Shown here: one piece after another, positions 16,184 to 25,156 of the stretch
Position numbering within the stretch: the first letter of the stretch is position 1
Layout: every line of letters starts with the position of its first letter
Program-made: the position numbers and the translations under genes
The notes under the pieces: model-generated
Database searches by the model: none
What the model was told of the DNA's origin: nothing
The model's input: only the letters and a program-made list of their open reading frames with translations
Assembly (NCBI GenBank): GCA_016929065.1
Contig: JAFGJO010000034.1
Span: 1 to 64,000 of the forward strand
Source: Spirochaetales bacterium
GTDB taxonomy: Bacteria; Spirochaetota; Spirochaetia; SZUA-6; RPPD01
DNA: 64,000 bases
Reading direction: 5' to 3'

Positions 16184-18853
16184 ATGGCAAATAAGAAATA
16201 TGTCTATTTCTTTGGCGGTGGAAAAGCCGAGGGAAGCGCAGGAATGAAAGAACTTCTCGGCGGAAAAGGTGCAAACCTTGCCGAGATGACCAACATTGGC
16301 GTTCCCGTCCCCCCTGGTTTTACAATCTCAACAGTCGTCTGTGATGAATATTACAAGAACAAGCAAAAATACCCAAAGGGTCTCAAGGAAGAAGTTGAAA
16401 AAACGCTCGAGAAACTTGAGAAACTGATGGGCAAAAAACTTGGCGATCCAAATGATCCGCTCCTGGTTTCTGTACGTTCCGGCGCAGCGGCTTCAATGCC
16501 CGGCATGATGGACACCGTCCTGAACCTTGGCATGAACGACAAGGCAGTTCAGGGGCTCATCAAGAATTCAGGCAATGAACGTTTTGCATGGGATGCATAC
16601 AGACGTTTTATCAACATGTACGGTGATGTTGTCCGCGGTGTTGACCATGAACATTTTGAAGCAGAACTTGAAGCGGTAAAAAAGAAGAAGAAAGTCGAAC
16701 TTGATACAGACCTTGACGCAAACGAAATGAAAGAGGTTGTAGAACGCTATAAAAAAGTCTACAAGAAATTCACGAAAGAGGATTTTCCCCAGAACCCCCT
16801 CAAACAATTGTGGGGATCTATTGATGCGGTATTCAGTTCATGGAACAACCCCAGAGCAATCAAATACAGACAATTAAATGATATTAAAGGTCTGCTTGGA
16901 ACTGCGGTTAATGTGCAGTCCATGGTATTTGGAAACTTTGGCGAAGATTCAGGGACCGGTGTGTGTTTTACCCGTGATCCGTCAACCGGTGAAAACTATT
17001 TCTACGGAGAATACCTTATTAATGCACAGGGCGAAGACGTTGTTGCCGGTATCAGAACTCCGGAAATGCTCTCCCAGCTGAAAAAGAAAAAACCGAAGAT
17101 GTATGACGAGCTGGTCACTCTCAGAGCCAAACTCGAAAAACACTATAAGGATATGCAGGATATCGAGTTCACCATTCAACAGGGAAAACTCTATATTCTT
17201 CAAACCAGAACCGGAAAAAGAACCGGACTTGCAGCAGTGCGTATTGCTGTTGAAATGGTAAAAGAAAAACTGATTAACATCGAAACAGCTGTGAAGCGGG
17301 TAACCCCTTCACAGCTCGACCAGCTCCTGCACCCCATGATCGACCCTAAAAAGAGAAAAACTGTCAAAGCAGTGACAAAGGGTTTGAATGCATCTCCCGG
17401 TGCTGCAACAGGACAGATTGTCTTTACAGCACAGGAAGCAGAAGATTGGGTGAAAAAGGGCAAGAAAATCATGCTCGTCCGCAAAGAAACATCTCCGGAT
17501 GATATCGGCGGAATGCACGTTGCACAGGGTATTCTTACCTCTACCGGCGGAATGACCTCACACGCAGCAGTTGTTGCGCGTGGTATGGGAACTCCGTGTG
17601 TTGCAGGCTGTAAGGATGTTGTCATCACCGGCAAAACTGCCGTCATTAAGGGAAAAACGTACAAGCAGGGCGACAGTATTACAATCGACGGATCAACCGG
17701 AGAAGTATTCCCCGGTGAGATGCCGCTGGTAAAACCGCAGGTTGCAGGTGAGTTTTCAACGTTCCTTAAATGGGCAGATGATATCAGACTGAATGCGGTT
17801 CGTCCCGGTCTCAAAGACAAGGGAATGCTTGTCCGCACCAATGCCGATACACCCTACGATGCAAAAGTCGCACGCGATTTCGGCGCTCAGGGTATTGGAC
17901 TTTGCCGCACAGAACACATGTTCTTTGAAGGCGGAAAACTCCAGATCTTCCAGGAAATGATTGTTGCAGAAAACGTGGAAGCACGCAAAAAGGCTCTTAA
18001 AAAACTGATGCCGCTTCAGAAGCGCGACTTTGTCGGCATTTTCAAGGCGATGAACGGCCTTCCGGTTACGATCCGGCTGCTTGATCCTCCTTTACACGAG
18101 TTTGTGCCAAAGACAAAAGCTGATGTCATTGCTCTGGCAAAGAAAATCGGTATTACTGAAAAAGCATTGAATGACAAGATTGATTCACTTCATGAACTCA
18201 ATCCGATGCTCGGTCACCGCGGCTGCCGTCTTGGCATTACCTATCCGGAAATCTATGATATGCAGGTTGAGGCAATCATCAGTGCAGCATGTGAAGTTGC
18301 CGCAAATGGTGTGAAAGTTATTCCTGAAATCATGATTCCGCTTGTCGGAACCGTTGAAGAGCTCAAACGTCTCAAGGAAAACGCAGAGGCAGTGATTGCG
18401 TCTGTATTTGCGGCAAAGAAAAGGAAAGTTGCCTACATGATCGGAACGATGATCGAGATTCCGCGCGCAGCACTTGTCGCCGACAAGATTGCAGAGCATG
18501 CGGAGTTTTTCTCTTTCGGAACCAACGATCTGACGCAGATGACTTTTGGGTACTCACGAGACGATGCCGGTGTATTCCTTCCGGAGTATGTTGAAAAAGG
18601 CGTACTTGATAGAGATCCTTTCCAGGTTCTTGACCAGGAAGGCGTGGGACTTCTTGTTGAAACCGGTATTGCAAAAGGCCGGAAGACAAAGAAGGATCTT
18701 AAAGTTGGTATCTGCGGAGAACATGGCGGTGATCCAACCACTGTTGAATTTTGTTTCAATATCGGGATGAATTACGTATCCTGTTCACCGTACCGCGTGC
18801 CGATTGCTCGCCTTGCGGCTGCGCAGGCAGTGCTCAACAGTAAAAAGAAATAA
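16184..18853 (+). CDS. ppdK: Pyruvate, phosphate dikinase
   Basis: Interconverts pyruvate, ATP and phosphate with PEP, AMP and pyrophosphate, so it can serve PPi-linked glycolysis or gluconeogenesis. The 889-residue protein is full length: N-terminal ATP-grasp domain (LLGGKGANLAEM, SVRSGAAASMPGMMDT), a central phosphohistidine domain with the catalytic His in GGMTSHAAVVARGMGTP, and a C-terminal PEP/pyruvate barrel with GLCRTEHMFF and GTNDLTQM plus the catalytic Cys in VGICGEHGGDP. It has its own promoter and terminator. Confidence 0.97.
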   Translation: MANKKYVYFFGGGKAEGSAGMKELLGGKGANLAEMTNIGVPVPPGFTISTVVCDEYYKNKQKYPKGLKEEVEKTLEKLEKLMGKKLGDPNDPLLVSVRSGAAASMPGMMDTVLNLGMNDKAVQGLIKNSGNERFAWDAYRRFINMYGDVVRGVDHEHFEAELEAVKKKKKVELDTDLDANEMKEVVERYKKVYKKFTKEDFPQNPLKQLWGSIDAVFSSWNNPRAIKYRQLNDIKGLLGTAVNVQSMVFGNFGEDSGTGVCFTRDPSTGENYFYGEYLINAQGEDVVAGIRTPEMLSQLKKKKPKMYDELVTLRAKLEKHYKDMQDIEFTIQQGKLYILQTRTGKRTGLAAVRIAVEMVKEKLINIETAVKRVTPSQLDQLLHPMIDPKKRKTVKAVTKGLNASPGAATGQIVFTAQEAEDWVKKGKKIMLVRKETSPDDIGGMHVAQGILTSTGGMTSHAAVVARGMGTPCVAGCKDVVITGKTAVIKGKTYKQGDSITIDGSTGEVFPGEMPLVKPQVAGEFSTFLKWADDIRLNAVRPGLKDKGMLVRTNADTPYDAKVARDFGAQGIGLCRTEHMFFEGGKLQIFQEMIVAENVEARKKALKKLMPLQKRDFVGIFKAMNGLPVTIRLLDPPLHEFVPKTKADVIALAKKIGITEKALNDKIDSLHELNPMLGHRGCRLGITYPEIYDMQVEAIISAACEVAANGVKVIPEIMIPLVGTVEELKRLKENAEAVIASVFAAKKRKVAYMIGTMIEIPRAALVADKIAEHAEFFSFGTNDLTQMTFGYSRDDAGVFLPEYVEKGVLDRDPFQVLDQEGVGLLVETGIAKGRKTKKDLKVGICGEHGGDPTTVEFCFNIGMNYVSCSPYRVPIARLAAAQAVLNSKKK

Positions 18854-18874
18854 ATTTATTTTATTGAATATCGG

Positions 18875-18907
18875 GCCGCCTGCACATGTGTGTGGGCGGC
18901 TTTTTTT
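18875..18907 (+). terminator. Terminator of ppdK
   Basis: GCCGCC and GGCGGC arms around a TGCACATGTGTGTG loop, followed by seven T. Confidence 0.85.
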
Positions 18908-18917
18908 AAAAACAATA

Positions 18918-18972
18918 TCACGCAGAGTCCGCTGTGAGATCGCAGAGGAAGAATTTGTAAGGAAGCCATCTG
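18918..18972 (+). repeat. Dispersed repeat remnant
   Basis: CACGCAGAGTCCGCTGTGAG, then ATCGCAGAGG and TAAGGAAGCCAT. The AAGGAAGCCAT string also occurs near 14222. The rest of the 372-bp gap to the ankyrin gene holds no gene I can support; a 16-bp palindrome TTGATTCCTGAATCAA lies at 19167-19182 and may be an operator. Confidence 0.4.
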
Positions 18973-19225
18973 GCCGCCATCAAGGATCTTTTTTATCATA
19001 ACACCAGGAGAGGGAAGTTCCTTATAGAACCTTCAACACGAAAATATTGATATTATCCCGGTAGTTATCGGGGTTGTCATGATCGTTTCAGAGACTGATC
19101 GCGGATTTATAATAGTAGACCAGGCCGCTGAAGTGCACAGCTTTCATAATTTTATTTGAAATAAATTTGATTCCTGAATCAATTTAGAGAATCATTAAAT
19201 AAATATTAATAAAAGGAGCATTACT

Positions 19226-19603
19226 ATGAAAAAGTACTATCAATTAATCTGGATACTGATTTTATTCCTGGCTGGCAGCGCTGTTGTATTTGCAGATGGA
19301 ATGGCAGCCGCTCCCCCGATATCTGCAAAAGACAGTTTTTTTGCTGCAGTGAACCGGGGAGATGTCGCCACAGCGAAGTCATTCCTTGATTCGAAACAGG
19401 TGTCTATAAATGATAAAGATGATATGGGCAATACAGCAATGATGATTGCGGTTAACAGAATCGATCTGCCGATGGTGATCGCATTGATTCAGTACAAACC
19501 TGATGTCAGCGCTAAGAATTCCAGAGGACAAACGGTAATGGATATTGCAGAAACCAAGGGGAATGCACAGCTTACAACAACGCTGAAGCAGGCTGGATTT
19601 TAG
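19226..19603 (+). CDS. Small secreted ankyrin-repeat protein
   Basis: A 125-residue protein with a signal peptide (MKKYYQLIWI, hydrophobic core, likely cleavage after VFA). The mature part holds about three ankyrin-type repeats: DSFFAAVNRGDVATAKSFL, MGNTAMMIAVNRIDLPMVIALI and RGQTVMDIAETKGNAQL. Ankyrin repeats mediate protein contacts; here they would act in the periplasm or outside. AAAGGAG is a good ribosome binding site. It is monocistronic with its own terminator. Confidence 0.85.
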   Translation: MKKYYQLIWILILFLAGSAVVFADGMAAAPPISAKDSFFAAVNRGDVATAKSFLDSKQVSINDKDDMGNTAMMIAVNRIDLPMVIALIQYKPDVSAKNSRGQTVMDIAETKGNAQLTTTLKQAGF

Positions 19604-19637
19604 TTGTACAGATTTTTGATAAAATTTTGAAAATATG

Positions 19638-19663
19638 AGCCCTTCATCATGGAGGGCTTTTTT
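19638..19663 (+). terminator. Terminator of the ankyrin gene
   Basis: AGCCCT and AGGGCT arms around TCATCATGG, followed by six T. Confidence 0.8.
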
Positions 19664-19689
19664 CCCTCTCACACGGTTTCAGTGATATA

Positions 19690-20595
19690 TCATTCTTCAC
19701 TCATTACATTGACAATACGCGGTGTCACTTCGGAAATATTCTTCACATCATGAAAAAACGGGGCGGCCGGGCCGAAGACATAGAGCCCCACCGGGTTTGT
19801 CGTGTGCATACCGGTCGAAAGGTCTTCAAAATTCCCGTGATCACTGCAAATGACAATACTGGTCTTTGGTTCAATGTTTTTTTTCAAAGCAGAAAAAAAG
19901 TCTTTTAACACAGCGAGAAATAATTCCGCTTTGACACGGTCCTGTTTGTGGCCGATTAAATCTGTTTTAAATGATTCAAATAAAACAAAATCATTGTTAT
20001 TTGTTATTCCGGCAAGATGTTTGCCCGCCAGTTTACCATTGATGACCGGAACAGAATGAATCACCTTGTACTTCTGAAAGGCTTCGCGGGTAATATCCCA
20101 GCAAAGTGCATTTCCTTCCAGCAGGTCCTCAATCATCAGAAAAGGGATATCTGCCCCGAAAACACAGTGTGTGGTGACCGAAAACCGGCGGTTTTTTTCT
20201 TTTATATAATTGAAGTAATGGTCAGAATAGGCATTGGCAAAAACAGGCTTCCTGCCCAGATTTTTTATTTTCAAATGAATATTCTCATGATGAATAATCT
20301 CAACGAGTCCATGATTGGGAAAGGCAGGAAGGTGAAAGCCGATTTCTTTTGCAGCGTTTATACCGGTAAAAAGGGTTGTCTGGCCGGTGGCACTCTGGGG
20401 GATGCCGGGGACACCACAGGCAGCATCCAGAGGGATGGCAGTCACTGATTCAGTTTTTATATTGAGGTTCAAGTCTGGCAGTTCGGGAAAAAAATCAGTA
20501 AACAACTGATTTCCGAATGTGACAACCGGATTGTCCGGACTGTTTTGCCCCAGTCCAAACCCGTCAAGAAATACAAAAACTATTTTCTGCTGCAC
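19690..20595 (-). CDS. Alkaline-phosphatase-superfamily phosphomutase-like enzyme
   Basis: A metalloenzyme related to cofactor-independent phosphoglycerate mutase and phosphopentomutase. Visible metal-site motifs are FLDGFGLG near the N terminus, GQTTLFTG with the Thr nucleophile position, and VICSDHGNFED near the C terminus. At about 301 residues it lacks the large inserted transferase domain of full iPGM, so the substrate is unknown. I favour the GTG start because TTGGAG lies upstream; an ATG 18 codons earlier (20649) is an alternative. It runs opposite to its neighbours. Confidence 0.7.
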   Translation of the reverse strand: MQQKIVFVFLDGFGLGQNSPDNPVVTFGNQLFTDFFPELPDLNLNIKTESVTAIPLDAACGVPGIPQSATGQTTLFTGINAAKEIGFHLPAFPNHGLVEIIHHENIHLKIKNLGRKPVFANAYSDHYFNYIKEKNRRFSVTTHCVFGADIPFLMIEDLLEGNALCWDITREAFQKYKVIHSVPVINGKLAGKHLAGITNNNDFVLFESFKTDLIGHKQDRVKAELFLAVLKDFFSALKKNIEPKTSIVICSDHGNFEDLSTGMHTTNPVGLYVFGPAAPFFHDVKNISEVTPRIVNVMSEE

Positions 20596-20775
20596 AAATG
20601 CTTCACTCCAATTGTAAAAGACGGTATGTTCAATAGCATACCGACTCATGCAGCTTGAGGCAAGTGAAATGCTGGTAGTAAAAGGGGAGTAGATTGACGG
20701 GGTTAATTTACTTTACATGATGCCGAAAATCAAGTAATACCGTGTGCATGGAACACAGACAGGAAGTACATTCAA

Positions 20776-21813
20776 ATGAAAAAAAAATCAAAGCCGGCGA
20801 TAAAAAAAACAGCAGCGAATAAAAGGAAAAGAACAGGTACGCGGGTGAATACACCCTTACTGGTTTTATTGCTTTCAGGCATTCTTGTGCTGCTGGTGCT
20901 GATATTGCTGAACATTCCAAAAAATAACGGTGAAGGAAATGTACCAATATCAGTGGCGCCGGACAGATATAGCATGCAGAATTCGATTGACCCGGAATCA
21001 GATTCCCGGGCCCGAAACAACAGGCAGAATGACCGCATGCAGGATGCATCAGCCTCGCAGACATCCGAAGAAACAAGCGAAAATGTTCAGCACAGGAATA
21101 CCGCATTACTGTCTGCAACGTCACGTGTGATCATCGGCAGGATTGCGGTGGTGATTGATGACGCGGGAAATGATGCCGTCTCACTTGCTCCATTTCTCTT
21201 ATTTAAGGGCAAACTCACTGTTGCTGTGCTGCCGCTGCTGCCGAACTCAAAGCTCAATGCGGAAAATGCTTTCAAGGCAAAGAAAGAAGTAATTCTGCAT
21301 CAGCCCATGCAGCCGATCGGAGAAAACAAAACAGGCCCGGGAATGATCGGGATTGATGCATCACGGGAACAGATACAACAGCTCCTGCGGGAAAACCTGA
21401 AAACCGTTCCGCATGCATCCGGCCTGAACAACCATATGGGCTCGTTGGCGACACAGAATGATCTGGTCATGGATGCGGTTTTTGGGTATTGTAAACAGGA
21501 AAATATGTATTTTCTTGACAGCCGGACAACCGCCGCAACCCTCGGCAAGGCATATGCAGAGAAATATAATATTTCTTTCGCAGAGAGAAAGATTTTTCTG
21601 GATTCTGTTCCGGGAAAGGAAAATATTGCCGACTCGCTGAACAAAGGCATCGAACATGCAAAACGGGACGGGAGTGTGGTGGTGATCGGCCATGTGCAGA
21701 ACCCCGAGGTGATCGCCGTGCTGAATGAACAGTATGACCGTCTCGTCGCTTCGGGAATCGAGTTTGTCACTGTCAGGGAACTTATCGAATATAACAGGAG
21801 CCGTATTCAGTGA
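20776..21813 (+). CDS. Divergent polysaccharide deacetylase (YibQ/DUF610 family)
   Basis: Membrane-anchored envelope protein of 345 residues. A very basic N terminus is followed by one transmembrane helix (LLVLLLSGILVLLVLILL), a low-complexity Ser/Asp/Asn linker to about residue 115, then the divergent polysaccharide deacetylase fold with AVVIDDAGND, ILHQPMQP and LNNHMGSLATQN as putative active-site loops, and FLDSRTTAATLG. Its stop overlaps the GTG start of tsaD by four bases. A role in trimming cell wall or surface glycans is inferred from the family. Confidence 0.85.
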   Translation: MKKKSKPAIKKTAANKRKRTGTRVNTPLLVLLLSGILVLLVLILLNIPKNNGEGNVPISVAPDRYSMQNSIDPESDSRARNNRQNDRMQDASASQTSEETSENVQHRNTALLSATSRVIIGRIAVVIDDAGNDAVSLAPFLLFKGKLTVAVLPLLPNSKLNAENAFKAKKEVILHQPMQPIGENKTGPGMIGIDASREQIQQLLRENLKTVPHASGLNNHMGSLATQNDLVMDAVFGYCKQENMYFLDSRTTAATLGKAYAEKYNISFAERKIFLDSVPGKENIADSLNKGIEHAKRDGSVVVIGHVQNPEVIAVLNEQYDRLVASGIEFVTVRELIEYNRSRIQ

Positions 21814-22829
21814 AAATACTCGGAATTGAAACCTCTTGCGATGAATGTTCGGCCTCGGTTGTCGAGGACGGGAAAGTCATTTGTTCAAATATCATTGCAA
21901 CCCAAATAGCTATCCATCGGCCCTTTTATGGCGTAGTCCCGGAAATTGCCTCGCGAAAGCATCTCGAATGGATTACTCCGGTGGTGATGCAGGCGCTGGA
22001 AGAAGCTTCATGCACGTTGCAGGATATTGACGGAGTGGCCGCGACATACCGGCCGGGACTGATCGGGTCGCTTCTTGTGGGGCTTTCCTATGCAAAAGGG
22101 CTTGCATTCACAAGCCAATTGCCGTTTATCGGTGTCGACCATATCGAGGCGCATTTATACGCTGTGCAGCTTGAACAGCCGCTCGGGTATCCGTTTATCG
22201 GTGTTCTTGTTTCCGGCGGACACACCATGATAGCGGTGGTCAATGATTTTGACGATTTTGAAGTGCTCGGCACCACTATCGATGATGCCTGCGGTGAGGC
22301 CTTTGACAAGGTCGCAAAGTTTTACGATTACGGATATCCCGGAGGAGTGGCAATACAGAAACTGGCGGTGAACGGCAATGCAAAAGCGTTTAAATTTCCG
22401 CACCCGTCCCTGCATAAGGGCGATCATCGCTATAATGTATCCTACTCGGGCCTTAAAAATGCAGCAATCAATCAGCTTGATCTGTTCTGGGACAAAAAGT
22501 CGGAAAAATCAGCAGAAAACATCGCAGCCAGTTTTCAAAAAACGGCAATCGATATTCTATTAAGCAGAGTTTTCCGCGCCGCTGAAGATACCAATATTAA
22601 AACCGCCGTTTTCGGAGGCGGAGTTGCTGCCAACAGCTATCTGCGGGAAATACTAAAAGAACATCCGGATATAAAATCAGTGTTCCCGAGTTTGAAGCTG
22701 TGTACCGATAACGCAGCGATGGTTGCAGGATGCGCATATCAGCTGTTCAGCAGGGGAGAGCGTTCATCCTTTTCTTTACGTGCCAGTGCCCGGGTTCCGG
22801 CATTCCGCTGGCATAAAGGCAAACAATAA
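21810..22829 (+). CDS. tsaD: tRNA N6-adenosine threonylcarbamoyltransferase
   Basis: Transfers the threonylcarbamoyl group to A37 of ANN-decoding tRNAs, with TsaB and TsaE. The 339-residue protein starts ILGIETSCDE and has the metal-binding HIEAH motif, the VSGGHTM loop, the DDACGEAFDKVAK segment and the late FGGGVAANSYLRE. The GTG start overlaps the deacetylase stop. The tsaB and tsaE genes are not in this window. Confidence 0.96.
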   Translation: MKILGIETSCDECSASVVEDGKVICSNIIATQIAIHRPFYGVVPEIASRKHLEWITPVVMQALEEASCTLQDIDGVAATYRPGLIGSLLVGLSYAKGLAFTSQLPFIGVDHIEAHLYAVQLEQPLGYPFIGVLVSGGHTMIAVVNDFDDFEVLGTTIDDACGEAFDKVAKFYDYGYPGGVAIQKLAVNGNAKAFKFPHPSLHKGDHRYNVSYSGLKNAAINQLDLFWDKKSEKSAENIAASFQKTAIDILLSRVFRAAEDTNIKTAVFGGGVAANSYLREILKEHPDIKSVFPSLKLCTDNAAMVAGCAYQLFSRGERSSFSLRASARVPAFRWHKGKQ

Positions 22830-22982
22830 CTGGTACAGGCTTTTTTTTCAGGATTTGATTTCTTTATTGCGTTGCATTGCAAATATTTGTATAATACGTT
22901 GATATTGTTTATGATAGAAATGTGTATCAGAAAAAAGGAACTGAAACTTCCTTTACCTGATAAAGAAAAAGAGGGGAAACAT

Positions 22983-23426
22983 ATGGCAAATGTAGTGGTT
23001 CTCTTTGGCCCGCAAGAGAATTCTATGAAAGAATATGCAAAAACAATTGCTGACGCGTTCAAAAATAAAAAATACAAGGTAACGGTCAAACCGGCATTGA
23101 ATGCTGAGATACCCGATGTCGCCCCTGCAGATATTATCATCTTCGGGAACAAGTTGAATTCACCGGATGCGATTCATGAGGATTACCGGGAAATTGTTCG
23201 TGCGAGTGAAGGAGTCAATTTTTCGGGCAGGCTTGTTGCTGTATTTACCGAACACGGTTCTGCCAGCGGCGAGCTGTTCAAATCTGCCATGGCCGATACC
23301 GGTGCAACTTTTTTTGAGACATCATTCCGCATAAAAAACAACAAGCTCTCCGGTAAAGAACTGGATGAATGGGCCGCTGCCATTGACCGATTTTACAAAG
23401 ATTTCGAGAATGCGCGCCATGTATGA
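22983..23426 (+). CDS. Flavodoxin-like domain protein
   Basis: A 147-residue protein with an alternating strand-helix pattern (ANVVVLFGPQENSMKEYAKT, DIIIFGNK, LVAVFTEHGSASGE) that fits a flavodoxin fold, where short Ser/Thr-rich loops bind FMN phosphate. The first loop PQENS is not the classic TxTGxT, so FMN binding is uncertain. I chose the ATG after GAGGGG; the longer frame has no site. Its end overlaps apt. Confidence 0.6.
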   Translation: MANVVVLFGPQENSMKEYAKTIADAFKNKKYKVTVKPALNAEIPDVAPADIIIFGNKLNSPDAIHEDYREIVRASEGVNFSGRLVAVFTEHGSASGELFKSAMADTGATFFETSFRIKNNKLSGKELDEWAAAIDRFYKDFENARHV

Positions 23427-23943
23427 TCTTGATAAAGCCATCCGTAAAATCCCTGATTTCCCCAAGCCGGGGATTCTTTTTTATGATATCACCAGCATTC
23501 TTGCAAATCAGGAAGCTTTTTCGTACTGCATTGCACAAATGAAGGAATTGTTCAAAGACATTGAGTTCGATGCAGTTGCCGGAATTGAATCCCGGGGATT
23601 TCTGTTTGCCGCTCCCTTTGCGCTGGAGCGAAAACTGCCGCTGGTACTGATCCGGAAAAAAGGAAAACTGCCCGGAAAAACCTTTCAGGAAGAAGTCACA
23701 CTGGAATATGGAACTGATGTCATCGAAGTACATCAGGAGGATGTGAAACAAAACGCCAGGATTTTACTGGTGGATGATCTCATCGCCACCGGAGGAACCC
23801 TTCAGTCTGCCTGCAAACTTCTCGCACGTGGCGGTGCAAAAGTATCTGCGATTTTCGGGGTCATCGGATTGCCGTTTTTAAACTATATGGAAAAGCTGCG
23901 CGATATCAGGGTTGAAACACTTGTCAACTATGCGGGTGAATAA
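23419..23943 (+). CDS. apt: Adenine phosphoribosyltransferase
   Basis: Salvages adenine with PRPP to AMP. The 174-residue protein has the family N terminus (IRKIPDFPKPGILFYDIT), the GIESRGFLF loop, and the PRPP site ILLVDDLIATGGT. The ATG that gives MYDLDKAIRK fits family length; an ATG three codons earlier is equally possible. It overlaps the flavodoxin-like gene by 8 bp. Confidence 0.95.
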   Translation: MYDLDKAIRKIPDFPKPGILFYDITSILANQEAFSYCIAQMKELFKDIEFDAVAGIESRGFLFAAPFALERKLPLVLIRKKGKLPGKTFQEEVTLEYGTDVIEVHQEDVKQNARILLVDDLIATGGTLQSACKLLARGGAKVSAIFGVIGLPFLNYMEKLRDIRVETLVNYAGE

Positions 23944-24100
23944 GATAAAAAAATGTGGCTTTTCTGAAGATTGTTTGCTATATTATTGATGCATTCCATG
24001 CAAATTGACAGGAATAACTGTAATTTTGGGAAAAATCCAGGTGGACATGACTTTTTTCGGTTTTGCACCAGACAGGCCGCAGTTTTTGGAAAGGTCCCTA

Positions 24101-24129
24101 TTGACCGTTGATTTTTTCTATGATATTCT
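24101..24129 (+). promoter_or_regulatory. Probable promoter of the rplU cluster
   Basis: TTGACC, 17 bp, TATTCT, about 40 bp before rplU. The 224-bp gap after apt holds no gene; it could encode an L21 leader RNA, but I cannot fold it here with confidence. Confidence 0.45.
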
Positions 24130-24167
24130 CGTTGATTCAAATTGAATATATACATGAGGGTTAATTA

Positions 24168-24488
24168 ATGTACGCGTTGGTTGAAATTAAAGGAAAGCAA
24201 TATAAGGCAGAGAAAGGTTCTCTGCTCAAAGTTGACCGTCTTGAGAGCAAGGAAGGGGATAAAGTTGAATTCGATTCAATCCTTCTTTTAAGCGACAAGG
24301 GCAATGTTACTGTTGGTGAGCCGTATGTTCAGGGGGCCAAAATCTCTGCAAAAGTGGAAACCCATGGACGCGGAAAAAAGGTAATTGTTTTCAAATACAA
24401 AAAAAGAAAAGATTACCAGAAAAAGAACGGTTTCCGTTCGCAGTTCACTGAAATTCGCGTTGAAAACATCTCAACTGCGGTAAAATAA
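24168..24488 (+). CDS. rplU: Ribosomal protein L21
   Basis: Large-subunit protein that binds 23S rRNA near L20. The 106 residues start MYALVEIKGKQYKAEKG, with the late KKRKDYQKKNGFRSQFTEI signature. GAGGG before the start is a fair ribosome binding site. It is the first gene of a run that goes through prp, rpmA, obgE, nadD, yqeK, an LCP gene and rsfS. Confidence 0.97.
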   Translation: MYALVEIKGKQYKAEKGSLLKVDRLESKEGDKVEFDSILLLSDKGNVTVGEPYVQGAKISAKVETHGRGKKVIVFKYKKRKDYQKKNGFRSQFTEIRVENISTAVK

Positions 24489-24540
24489 CATGTTTTCCCG
24501 GCAGTCAGATGCAGGGAACCAGATTTGACAAGGAAGCACC

Positions 24541-24897
24541 GTGATTGCAGTTGCAGTAGGGCTTGACTCCCATGAATGCATTTCGGAGCTGAATGTTACC
24601 GGACATGCCGGGCTCGACATCAAGGGGAATGATCCGCTCTGTGCTGCTGTGTCAATACTGACGAGAACACTGCTCACTGCGTTATATGCAACCGGTGTTG
24701 CAGATATAAAAGACGAGCATGAACAAGAAGGGATGCTCGCGGCTGAAATAACTATTCAGGATAGTGCCGATTTTTCGCGGATCGCGGGGATTACAGCATT
24801 TTTTCTGACAGGGTTATTCGAGCTGCAGAATGATTATCCCCAGACAATAATGATAGATTTATTTACAAAGAATTCGGAGGAAACAGATGGCACATAA
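24541..24897 (+). CDS. prp: Ribosomal-processing cysteine protease Prp family protein
   Basis: A 118-residue protein between L21 and L27. [20 protein letters not shown] holds the His and Cys of the Prp catalytic dyad in the usual spacing. In Firmicutes, Prp removes an N-terminal extension from L27 before ribosome assembly. Here L27 has no such extension, so the substrate must differ or the protein has another role. GTG start with AAGGAAG upstream; its end overlaps rpmA by 11 bp. Confidence 0.85.
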   Translation: MIAVAVGLDSHECISELNVTGHAGLDIKGNDPLCAAVSILTRTLLTALYATGVADIKDEHEQEGMLAAEITIQDSADFSRIAGITAFFLTGLFELQNDYPQTIMIDLFTKNSEETDGT

Positions 24898-25144
24898 AAA
24901 AGGCGGCGGGAGTTCAAAAAACGGCCGCGATTCCAATTCACAGCGGCTTGGCGTAAAACGTTTCGGTGGTGAAACTGTCACTGCAGGAAGTATCCTTGTC
25001 CGGCAGAGAGGAACCCGTATACACCCCGGTGTGAATGTCGGCATCGGGCGTGATGATACACTCTTCGCAAAGGCAAACGGGACCGTTGCATATCAGGAAA
25101 GACGCGGCCGTAAATACGCCAGCATTGTTCCTGCAGCAAAATAA
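24887..25144 (+). CDS. rpmA: Ribosomal protein L27
   Basis: Its N terminus reaches the peptidyl transferase centre. The 85 residues begin directly with [19 protein letters not shown], the mature form known from Gram-negative bacteria, without the FAS/K cleavage leader of Firmicutes. GGAGG precedes the start inside prp. Confidence 0.97.
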   Translation: MAHKKGGGSSKNGRDSNSQRLGVKRFGGETVTAGSILVRQRGTRIHPGVNVGIGRDDTLFAKANGTVAYQERRGRKYASIVPAAK

Positions 25145-25156
25145 TCTTTTTTCAGA

